A DNA stretch of 8,434 nucleotides from an uncultured Clostridia bacterium (GTDB lineage: Bacteria > Bacillota > Clostridia > RGIG6154): contig CAKSHV010000050.1 in assembly GCA_934457515.1 (NCBI GenBank), forward strand, positions 1-8,434. The letters run 5' to 3'. Made by a program: the position numbers and the translations under genes. The stretch's first letter is position 1, and each line of letters opens with the position of its first letter. A model generated the notes under the pieces. The model did no database searches, was not told the origin of the DNA, and worked only from the letters and a program-made list of their open reading frames with translations. Shown piece by piece: positions 1 through 6,749 of the stretch.

Positions 1-1
1 G

Positions 2-28
2 CTGGACGAACAGCGAAAAGAGGTGTGA
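2..28 (+). CDS. 3' end of a possible upstream gene
   Basis: An open frame from the window edge reads LDEQRKEV and stops at TGA (26-28), four bases before the ATG of the activase gene. The AGAGGTG ribosome binding site of the activase lies inside these last codons, which is typical of translationally coupled operon genes. Only eight residues are visible, so no function can be given and the frame may be accidental. Confidence 0.35.
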   Translation: MDEQRKEV

Positions 29-32
29 TGCA

Positions 33-2981
33 ATGGAAACCGAAAACAAAACCGTACATAAAAAAGAGGGTGTGCGCGCCCTTGGCATAGATATCGGCTC
101 GACCACAACCAAAGTGGTGCTGACCGAAAACGATAAAGTGATTTATGAAAAATACGAGCGTCATTTTTCGCAGGTGCGCTCCAAAACCATGCAGATGATT
201 GAAGAAATCGAGTCTTTGCTGTCCGAAAAGCCGTTTACGTGCGCCATTTCGGGCTCTGCGGGCCTCGGCATGGCACAGGCGGCGGACATTCCTTTTGTGC
301 AGGAAGTGTATGCCACCGGCGAAACGGTTAAAAAAATGCAGCCCGACACAAGCGTTGTTATCGAGCTTGGCGGCGAGGACGCAAAGGTTATTTTCTTTGA
401 CGGGTTTATGGACGAGCGTATGAACGGCAGCTGCGCAGGCGGCACGGGCGCGTTTATCGACCAAATGGCAATTTTGCTGAACATGACGGTGGACGAGTTA
501 GATGCGGCGTCTCTTTGCGCCACACGGCTCTACCCCATTGCCTCCCGCTGCGGCGTTTTCGCCAAAACGGACATTCAGCCGCTGTTAAACCAGGGCGCAA
601 ATAAAGCAGACGTTGCGGCTTCTATCTACCAGGCGGTGGTCAATCAAACCATAACCGGTTTGGCACAGGGGCGCAAAATCGTCGGAAAAGTGCTGTTTAT
701 GGGAGGGCCTTTGTTTTACTGCAAAGGACTTCGCAAGCGGTTCCGCGAAACGCTGAACTTGACCGAGGAAAACGGCGTTTGCCCCGAATATGCGCGTTTT
801 GCGGTTGCACTCGGCGCCGCAATTTACAGCGCAAAAAGCGAGCCTTACACCTTTGCGGCTCTGAAAGAAGCCTTAAGAACAAGCGAAGGAAAAATCACCT
901 ACGGCAGAGGACGGCTTGCGCCGCTCTTTGCGGACAGTGACGAGTACAAAGCCTTTTGCGACCGCCACAAGGCAGAGGGTGTGCCCGAAAAAGACATTGC
1001 TTCCTACAGCGGCAAGGCATACCTTGGAATCGACTGCGGTTCGACAACCACAAAACTGGTTTTAATATCGGAAAATAAGGAAATTTTATATAGCTTTTAC
1101 AGCTCCAATCAGGGCTCGCCCGTAACGCTTGTGTTAGAGCAGTTAAAGAAAATCCGCGCCCTTTGCGGCACAAAAATAACGATTTGCGGCGCGGCGTCCA
1201 CAGGCTATGGCGAAGAGTTGATTGAACACGCGTTCCACACCGATGAGGGCATTGTGGAAACCATAGCGCACTACACCGCGGCAAAGCATTTTCAGCCGAA
1301 TGTGGACTTTATTTTAGACATCGGCGGACAGGACATTAAATGCTTTAAAATCCGCATCGGCGCGATTGATTCCATTATGTTAAACGAGGCGTGTTCTTCG
1401 GGCTGCGGTTCGTTTATCGAAACGTTTGCGCGGTCTATGGGCTACAGCGTCCCTGATTTTGCGCGGCTCGGCGTGAAAGCCAAAGCGCCCGTGAACTTAG
1501 GTTCGCGCTGCACAGTGTTTATGAATTCATCGGTTAAACAGTCCCAAAAAGACGGCGCATCGGTGGAAGATATTTCGGCGGGACTTTCCATCAGCGTTGT
1601 GAAAAACGCGGTGTATAAGGTTATCCGCGCCGCATCGCCGGAGGAATTGGGAAAACACATTGTGGTGCAGGGCGGAACTTTTTTAAACGACGCGATTTTG
1701 CGTGCTTTTGAACTGGAAACCGGTGCCGACGTTATCCGCCCCTCCATCGCGGGCTTAATGGGCGCATACGGCGCGGCGCTGCATGCCATGCGTTTTGAAA
1801 AAAGCCGCCTGCTTACGGCAGAGGAACTTGACAATTTCGAACACGTTTCCAAAACGGATATTTGTAAGGGTTGTGCAAACCACTGCCATTTAACCATAAA
1901 CATTTTCTCGGGCGGCGAACGGTTCATTTCGGGCAATCAGTGCCAGAAAATGACCGGGAATAAAGAAAACGCGTCATTGCCGAACCTGTACCAGTGGAAG
2001 CGCGACACATTGTCCGCCCTGCCGCAGATTGAAGCGCCGCGCGGCAAAATCGGCATGCCGACCGCCCTTGGCATGTATGAGCTTGCCCCCCTTTGGCACG
2101 GCATTTTTACGGATCTCGGCTTTGAAGTGGTGTTCTCGGGTCTTTCCACCCGCAGAACCTATGAAAAAGGACAATTCTCCATTCCGTCCGACACAGCTTG
2201 CTATCCCGCAAAAATCATGCACGGACACATGGAAGAGCTGGTAGAGGCGGGCATTAAAACCATATTCTATCCGTGCCTGACCTATAACATAAACGAAAAA
2301 GCGGGGGACAACCACTATAACTGCCCCGTTGTTGCCTATTATTCCGAGCTTTTGCACGGCAATATGGACTGCCTGAAAACCGTAAACTTTTTATATCCGT
2401 ATTTAAATATCGACAATAAAAAAAGCCTTGTAAAAACACTGCACGAGGCGCTTACCCCCTCTTTCCCCGATATTACCAAAAAAGAGGTGCAGCATGCTGT
2501 CCGCGCGGGATTTGCGGCATATGACGGGTATATGCAGCGTCTGCGTGACGAGGGTGAAAAGGCCCTCTCCTATGCCCGCGCGCACAATCGGCGCATTATG
2601 ATTCTTGCGGGCAGACCCTATCATATCGACCCCGAGATCGGGCACGGAATCGATAAATTGGCAACCTCGCTTGGCTTTGTCGTGGTGAGTGAAGACAGCG
2701 TTTGCCATTTGGCAAAGCCGAAATCTACCCGCGTTCTGAACCAGTGGACATACCATGCGCGGCTGTACCGCGCGGCAAACTATGCGGCAAGCCATGAAGA
2801 TACCGAGCTTGTGCAGCTGGTGTCCTTCGGCTGCGGAATCGACGCGATTACAACCGATGAGGTACGCCGCATATTAGAAGAAAAGGGAAAATTTTATACC
2901 CAGATTAAAATTGATGAAATCACCAATTTAGGTGCGGTTAAAATCCGCCTGCGCAGCCTGCTCGGCGCGCTGGAAGGATAA
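33..2981 (+). CDS. Acyl-CoA dehydratase activase-related protein, two BadF/HgdC ATPase domains plus DUF2229
   Basis: Probable cytoplasmic ATP-dependent activator of the 2-hydroxyacyl-CoA dehydratase type. Known members (HgdC, BadF/BadG) hydrolyse ATP to push an electron from a [4Fe-4S] cluster onto a dehydratase or reductase. Two ASKHA-type ATPase domains are visible. Domain 1 (about 15-275) has DIGSTTTK (20-27), GGEDAK (113-118), Cys134 in NGSCAGGTG and Cys173 in SRCGVF. Domain 2 (about 328-590) has DCGSTTTK (334-341), Cys454 and Cys458 in NEACSSGCG and Cys493 in SRCTVF. Cys134/Cys173 and Cys454/Cys493 sit where HgdC-like proteins hold the cluster cysteines. A linker with CKGCANHC (611-618) follows, then a DUF2229-like region (about 671-890) including AGRPYH (859-864). 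The start is supported by AGAGGTG seven bases upstream. The next gene, 24 bases downstream, supplies the C-terminal domain fused in many relatives. The physiological substrate is unknown for this large family. Confidence 0.88.
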   Translation: METENKTVHKKEGVRALGIDIGSTTTKVVLTENDKVIYEKYERHFSQVRSKTMQMIEEIESLLSEKPFTCAISGSAGLGMAQAADIPFVQEVYATGETVKKMQPDTSVVIELGGEDAKVIFFDGFMDERMNGSCAGGTGAFIDQMAILLNMTVDELDAASLCATRLYPIASRCGVFAKTDIQPLLNQGANKADVAASIYQAVVNQTITGLAQGRKIVGKVLFMGGPLFYCKGLRKRFRETLNLTEENGVCPEYARFAVALGAAIYSAKSEPYTFAALKEALRTSEGKITYGRGRLAPLFADSDEYKAFCDRHKAEGVPEKDIASYSGKAYLGIDCGSTTTKLVLISENKEILYSFYSSNQGSPVTLVLEQLKKIRALCGTKITICGAASTGYGEELIEHAFHTDEGIVETIAHYTAAKHFQPNVDFILDIGGQDIKCFKIRIGAIDSIMLNEACSSGCGSFIETFARSMGYSVPDFARLGVKAKAPVNLGSRCTVFMNSSVKQSQKDGASVEDISAGLSISVVKNAVYKVIRAASPEELGKHIVVQGGTFLNDAILRAFELETGADVIRPSIAGLMGAYGAALHAMRFEKSRLLTAEELDNFEHVSKTDICKGCANHCHLTINIFSGGERFISGNQCQKMTGNKENASLPNLYQWKRDTLSALPQIEAPRGKIGMPTALGMYELAPLWHGIFTDLGFEVVFSGLSTRRTYEKGQFSIPSDTACYPAKIMHGHMEELVEAGIKTIFYPCLTYNINEKAGDNHYNCPVVAYYSELLHGNMDCLKTVNFLYPYLNIDNKKSLVKTLHEALTPSFPDITKKEVQHAVRAGFAAYDGYMQRLRDEGEKALSYARAHNRRIMILAGRPYHIDPEIGHGIDKLATSLGFVVVSEDSVCHLAKPKSTRVLNQWTYHARLYRAANYAASHEDTELVQLVSFGCGIDAITTDEVRRILEEKGKFYTQIKIDEITNLGAVKIRLRSLLGALEG

Positions 2982-3005
2982 CTTAAATAAGAACGGGAGA
3001 AAGCC

Positions 3006-4268
3006 ATGAAAACAGGAAAAAGCTATGTTGCGTTCACAAAAGAAATGAAAAAAGAATATACCATTTTGGTGCCTACCATGCTGCCGCGGCATTTCGAGCT
3101 CATAATCAGCGTGCTGAAAACCTATGGCTACAAGGCAGAACTTTTGCGCACCGAAGGACCCGAAATTGCGGAAACCGGCTTAAAATATGTGCATAACGAC
3201 ACCTGCTATCCCGCGGTTTTGGTTGTGGGACAGTTTATCGACGCCTTAAAATCCGGGCGGTACGACCCGCACAAGGTGGCGCTGATTTTGTTTCAAACAG
3301 GCGGCGGCTGCCGCGCTTCTAACTACATCTTCCTTTTGCGAAAAGCGCTTGAAAAGGCGGGCTTTGGCTATGTGCCGGTTATTTCTTTTAACCTTTTGGG
3401 CTTGGAAAAACACCCCGGATTTCAGTTAAATTTACCCATTTTGCGCAGCATGATGTATGCGGTTATGTACGGCGATTTGCTGCTTACCCTCGTAAATCAG
3501 TGCAAGCCCTATGAGAAAATAAAAGGCACTGCCGAGCAAAGGGCAACGTTTTGGACGGAAAAGCTTTCAAAAGAATTGGGCTCGGGCGGCAAGGTTCGGT
3601 ATGAAAAAATTAAAGAGAATTATAAAGCCATGATCGCCGATTTTGCGGCAATTGAGAAAGAAAAGAAGAAAACGGTGAAAGTCGGCATTGTGGGCGAGAT
3701 TTTCGTGAAATATTCGCCTCTCGGCAATAATGATTTAGAGCAGTTTTTGGTTCGCGAGGGCGCAGAGGCGGTCATTCCGGGACTGTTGGATTTTTGCCTG
3801 TTCTGCGTGTTTAATAACATCGAGGACTATGAAATCTATGGTTTAAAGCCGGCAAAACACGTTGCAGCATCGCTTGCCTTTTCCTATCTGAATAAAAAGA
3901 AACAGGATATCATCGATTTGATGAAAGAGGAGGGCAGTTTCACGCCCCTCACGCCCTTTCAAAAAACAATCGACCTTTGCCGCGGCTACATCGGCTACGG
4001 TGCAAAAATGGGCGAGGGCTGGCTGCTGACAGCCGAAATGTTAGAGCTTGCCGAAAGCGGCGTGAAAAACATTGTGTGTGTGCAGCCGTTCGGCTGTTTG
4101 CCCAATCACATTTGCGGCAAAGGCATGATGCGCCCCATTAAAGAAAAAAATCCCGATATTAACATTGTTGCGGTGGACTACGACCCGGGCGCAACCCGCG
4201 TGAACCAGGAAAACCGCCTAAAATTAATGCTTTCCAACGCGTTCGACGCGGCAGAAGTAACTTTATAG
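3006..4268 (+). CDS. 2-hydroxyacyl-CoA dehydratase-like protein, partner of the activase
   Basis: The 420-aa product matches the C-terminal part of the large activase/dehydratase fusion proteins of clostridia, including the entry FTKEMKKEYTILVP (about 10-23) and the end QPFGCLPNHICGKGMMR (about 360-376). Dehydratase subunits of this superfamily carry [4Fe-4S] clusters. Candidate ligand cysteines are Cys67 (NDTCYP), Cys102 (GGGCRASNY), Cys264 and Cys267 (FCLFC), Cys364 and Cys370. It presumably works in the cytoplasm with the 982-aa protein encoded 24 bases upstream, and both are probably on one mRNA. The start has GGGAGAAAG five to six bases before the ATG. Together the two proteins total 1,402 aa, about the length of the one-piece homologues, so this is a split form and not a truncation. 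Substrate not determinable. Confidence 0.85.
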   Translation: MKTGKSYVAFTKEMKKEYTILVPTMLPRHFELIISVLKTYGYKAELLRTEGPEIAETGLKYVHNDTCYPAVLVVGQFIDALKSGRYDPHKVALILFQTGGGCRASNYIFLLRKALEKAGFGYVPVISFNLLGLEKHPGFQLNLPILRSMMYAVMYGDLLLTLVNQCKPYEKIKGTAEQRATFWTEKLSKELGSGGKVRYEKIKENYKAMIADFAAIEKEKKKTVKVGIVGEIFVKYSPLGNNDLEQFLVREGAEAVIPGLLDFCLFCVFNNIEDYEIYGLKPAKHVAASLAFSYLNKKKQDIIDLMKEEGSFTPLTPFQKTIDLCRGYIGYGAKMGEGWLLTAEMLELAESGVKNIVCVQPFGCLPNHICGKGMMRPIKEKNPDINIVAVDYDPGATRVNQENRLKLMLSNAFDAAEVTL

Positions 4269-4296
4269 AAAAAAAGGCATATAAACCGCATTTTCC

Positions 4297-4309
4297 GATA
4301 CACTGTACA
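4297..4309 (+). promoter_or_regulatory. Candidate promoter element of the recombinase gene (GATACACTGTACA, copy 1)
   Basis: GATACACTGTACA lies 11 bases before the recombinase start codon and occurs identically at 6146-6158, where it covers the -10 region of a convincing promoter. Here TACACT (4299-4304) could serve as a -10, but no good -35 lies 17 bases upstream (GGCATA at 4276-4281) and the TG of an extended -10 is absent. GATACACT also resembles the SigE -10 (CATACANT), with GCATATA (4277-4283) upstream at a slightly short 13-base spacing. If transcription starts just after this motif, the leader is very short, but the ribosome binding site is still included. Confidence 0.4.
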
Positions 4310-4320
4310 GAGGTGAGGAA

Positions 4321-5685
4321 ATGGGAAAGGTGCGGGTTTGCGCCTATTGCAGGGTTTCGACCGATTCGGAGCTGCAATCGGGAAGTTTAGAAAATCAGAT
4401 TCGTTTTTTTAAAACATACATAAGCCAAAATGCAGATTATTTATTCACCGAAATCTATGCAGACAGCGGAAAAAGCGGAACGGACACCCAAAACAGAGAG
4501 GAGTTTTGCCGCATGCTGCAAGATGCGGAAAACAGTGCCTTTGACCTTATTTTAACCAAAGAGGTTTCGCGGTTTGCCCGAAATATCGTAGACGCGCTTG
4601 AAACGACAAGGCATTTAAAATCGCTCGGCATCGGCGTTTTCTTTTTAAACGACAATATTTTAACCACTGAGTGTGATGGTGAGCTGCGTTTAACGCTTAT
4701 GGCAGCGCTTGCCCAGGAGGAAAGCAGAAAAACGTCTGCCCGCGTGAAATGGGGTATGCGGCGGTGCATGGAAAAGGGAGTTGCACTCACGCCGCCGCTT
4801 TTGGGTTATGATTTGGATGGCGGAAAACTTAAAGTTAACCCAAACGAGGCAAAAATTGTTCGGCTGATTTTTGAAAAATATGCCTATGAAGGACTGTCCC
4901 CCGCAGCGGTTGCAGACTTTCTTTTCGATTCGGGTTATCTGCCTGCAAAGCGTATAAAAAGCCGTTCGGGGACAACAATCAAGCGCATTTTAAGCAACGA
5001 AAAATATGTAGGAAATCTGGTGCAGGGCAAAACCGAAGTTTTGGACTTTTTAAACCACAAAAGCGTGCCGCTGACAGACAAGGGGCGGTATGTAACGGTT
5101 TTGCACACGCACGAGCCGATTATACCCAAAAAACTGTGGGACGCCGCTCAGGCGCGCTTAAATAAAGAAAAGCGAACGCGCCGAAAATCGAAAAACACCG
5201 GCTGGCGGTTCGGCGCTCTTCAGTGTGGCTTGTGCGGGGCATGCTATGTTTCCGCCGTTCGGAAAGCGAAAAACGGCGAAAAAGTGCGCTGTTTTCGGTG
5301 CGGTGAAAATGCACGGCACGGTGCGCCGAAACAGGGGAAGAAAGACGGATGCAGCAATTTGTCCGTGCGGGAAGATACGCTTTGTTCTGTGGCCCTTTGC
5401 GCCTTAAATTCTCTTGAAAACGGGGAGAAAAAGGCGGCGCTATCCTATTTGAAAATGCACATGAACCCGAAAATTTGCAAGGAAAAAACGGCGCTTTTCG
5501 TTTTGACAGAAAAAATCACAATTTTTCCAAATCGTGTTTTGGTGCGTTTTGCACCGCTGAACACCGAAATTCCGGTTTGTTTTCAGGTTTTCGGTAGAGG
5601 AAAAAACAGAAAAATTCGCTGTGTTCGTGAAAATAACAACGCCGATTTTGGCTTAAAGACCTCCAATGGCGGTTGCGCCGATTAA
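4321..5685 (+). CDS. Serine recombinase (resolvase/invertase N-terminal domain, recombinase domain, zinc ribbon)
   Basis: A 454-aa DNA recombinase of the large-serine-recombinase/SpoIVCA type. The catalytic resolvase domain (about 4-150) has YCRVSTD with nucleophile Ser13, and SRFARN (83-88) with the arginines that assist catalysis. A recombinase domain (about 155-265) follows, containing a typical IKRILSNEKYVGN stretch. The zinc ribbon (about 300-345) has Cys302/Cys305 and Cys324/Cys327, with Cys308 and Cys344 as extra candidates. The part after the zinc ribbon is short and shows no long coiled coil, so this is a compact member. The ATG is preceded by GAGGTGAGGAA, a strong ribosome binding site. 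The last nine or so codons and the TAA overlap sequence that is homologous, in another frame, to a GH18 gene. The recombinase therefore lies exactly at what appears to be an element boundary. All catalytic residues checked are present, so the enzyme may be active. Neither the second boundary nor partner genes are visible. Confidence 0.9.
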   Translation: MGKVRVCAYCRVSTDSELQSGSLENQIRFFKTYISQNADYLFTEIYADSGKSGTDTQNREEFCRMLQDAENSAFDLILTKEVSRFARNIVDALETTRHLKSLGIGVFFLNDNILTTECDGELRLTLMAALAQEESRKTSARVKWGMRRCMEKGVALTPPLLGYDLDGGKLKVNPNEAKIVRLIFEKYAYEGLSPAAVADFLFDSGYLPAKRIKSRSGTTIKRILSNEKYVGNLVQGKTEVLDFLNHKSVPLTDKGRYVTVLHTHEPIIPKKLWDAAQARLNKEKRTRRKSKNTGWRFGALQCGLCGACYVSAVRKAKNGEKVRCFRCGENARHGAPKQGKKDGCSNLSVREDTLCSVALCALNSLENGEKKAALSYLKMHMNPKICKEKTALFVLTEKITIFPNRVLVRFAPLNTEIPVCFQVFGRGKNRKIRCVRENNNADFGLKTSNGGCAD

Positions 5686-6085
5686 TAATGTGCGGCGCGT
5701 GGTGGAATATGCGGTGTCCGAAATTCCGCCCGAAAAAATTATGCTGGGGATTCCGAACTATGGGTACGACTGGATTTTGCCCTTCGAGTCGGGCATAACG
5801 CGTGCCACCGCCATCGGCAATGAGTATGCATTGGAGATTGCGCAGCGCAATAATGCGGCGATTGAGTTTGACGAAACCGCGAAGTCGCCTTATTTTTACT
5901 ATACCGACAGGCAGGGCTTAGAGCACGTGGTGTGGTTTGAAGACGTGCGGAGCATTGCGGCAAAGTTTAATTTAATACGCGAATTTAACCTGCGCGGCGG
6001 CGGATATTGGAACATAATGCGGCCGTTTCGGCAAAATTACATGTATGCCACGGCAAATTTTAACATTGTTAAACCGTCATTTTAA
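5657..6085 (+). pseudogene. 3' fragment of a GH18 YaaH/SleL-type spore germination hydrolase, cut by the recombinase element
   Basis: The frame reads RPPMAVAPINNVRRVVEY and continues through LGIPNYGYDW, EFDETAKSPYFYY, VWFEDVRSI and GYWNIMRPF. This order is characteristic of the C-terminal third of GH18 proteins of the YaaH/SleL type, which act on spore cortex peptidoglycan, usually behind LysM repeats. The LysM repeats and the part of the TIM barrel with the DxxDxE catalytic acids are missing. An in-frame stop (5654-5656) lies just upstream of the Pro-Pro codons, so the homologous frame cannot extend leftwards. The ATG at 5666 matches an internal methionine of the family and has no proper ribosome binding site, so I do not take it as a real start. 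The late conserved Trp (GYWN) is kept. Valine or isoleucine before GYWN in relatives is Gly here. The frame is otherwise undamaged over 140 codons, suggesting a recent interruption or a fragment that can be rejoined. Confidence 0.85.
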
Positions 6086-6092
6086 GAAAAAA

Positions 6093-6126
6093 CCCGCATT
6101 TGATGCGCCAAATGCGGGATTTTCTT
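6093..6126 (+). terminator. Rho-independent terminator after the GH18 fragment
   Basis: A perfect ten-base-pair stem CCCGCATTTG / CAAATGCGGG (6093-6102 and 6109-6118) with a six-base loop is followed by ATTTTCTT and preceded by AAAAAA. It starts eight bases after the TAA of the GH18 fragment and is probably the original terminator of that hydrolase gene. The A-rich left flank means it could work in both directions. Confidence 0.85.
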
Positions 6127-6158
6127 GCATTTTCTGACAAAATGTGATACACTGTACA
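6125..6158 (+). promoter_or_regulatory. Sigma-A-like promoter of the ECF transporter gene (contains GATACACTGTACA, copy 2)
   Basis: TTGCAT (6125-6130) and TACACT (6148-6153) are separated by exactly 17 bases, and TG at 6145-6146 gives an extended -10. Transcription would start around 6159-6162, about 22-25 bases before the ATG at 6184, leaving a short leader with the GAGGAG ribosome binding site (6171-6176). The promoter directly follows the terminator of the preceding fragment, so the transporter has its own transcription unit. Confidence 0.7.
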
Positions 6159-6183
6159 AAATAAGGAAAAGAGGAGTAAAAAA

Positions 6184-6735
6184 ATGCAATCTAAAGATAA
6201 CAAAACAAAAAAAGTAGTCATATCGGCGCTGCTTGTGGGGCTTTCCATCATCATTCCGTATATCTCGCTGCCGGTGCTGCCCATCCCCGAATTTTCGGTT
6301 ACACTGTTTGCCCATGTTGCCATTTTAATTGCCATGTTTATGGGCGTGGAAGTGGGCGTTATGGCGGGCTTGGGAAGCATTTTGGGCTTTTATTTAAAGG
6401 GAATGCCGCTCGTTGTGGTTATGCGTGCGGCGGCGCATTTGGTGTTTATTGTTGTGGGCGCAATTATGCTGAAAAAGCTGCATAATAAGAAATGGAATGT
6501 GTATGTAACGGGCGTTGTGACCGGCGTGATACACGCGCTTTGCGAGGGCGCGGTGGTCGCTTTTTGGTTTAAATCCACCTCTATTTCAAACACATTTTCG
6601 GTCGGCGTGCCGATTTTCTTCCTGCACCACTGCTTTGACTATGTGTGCGCGCTTGTTATCTACACGGCGCTGGTTCGCGCTCGTTTGGTTAAAACTGATT
6701 TGATATTGCCGAAAATAAAGAGAAAAGACGTTTAA
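6184..6735 (+). CDS. ECF transporter S component (substrate-binding membrane subunit)
   Basis: A 183-aa hydrophobic protein with the look of ECF-type S components: a basic N-terminus (SKDNKTKK), then about six membrane segments (roughly 11-29, 38-56, 58-73, 76-97, 106-129, 143-165), and a basic tail. The stretch FAHVAILIAMFMG (42-54) followed by GLGSILGFYLKGMP and RAAAHLVF is typical of these vitamin-capturing subunits in Firmicutes. It would bind a micronutrient at the outer face and dock onto a shared EcfA/EcfA'/EcfT module; none of those genes is in the window. The general pattern reminds me of the niacin/NiaX-like group, but residues that fix the substrate cannot be judged here. The start is supported by AGAGGAG seven bases upstream of the ATG and by the promoter at 6125-6158. 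Confidence 0.85.
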   Translation: MQSKDNKTKKVVISALLVGLSIIIPYISLPVLPIPEFSVTLFAHVAILIAMFMGVEVGVMAGLGSILGFYLKGMPLVVVMRAAAHLVFIVVGAIMLKKLHNKKWNVYVTGVVTGVIHALCEGAVVAFWFKSTSISNTFSVGVPIFFLHHCFDYVCALVIYTALVRARLVKTDLILPKIKRKDV

Positions 6736-6749
6736 ACGACACTTGTGTT

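Noticed and set aside
161..2795. Several minus-strand open frames inside the activase gene
   Set aside because: They lie antisense to a clearly conserved gene with recognised motifs, and show no motifs or start signals of their own.
5666..6085. A free-standing 139-aa protein starting at ATG 5666
   Set aside because: The methionine corresponds to an internal one of GH18 proteins, there is no ribosome binding site, the ATG lies inside the recombinase gene, and the catalytic part of the fold is absent.
4297..6158. A small mobile element bounded by the two GATACACTGTACA copies
   Set aside because: The second copy lies in a well-formed promoter after the hydrolase's own terminator, and the GH18 fragment is better explained as chromosomal target, so the boundary is more likely at about 5658. 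Kept only as a lesser alternative among the findings.
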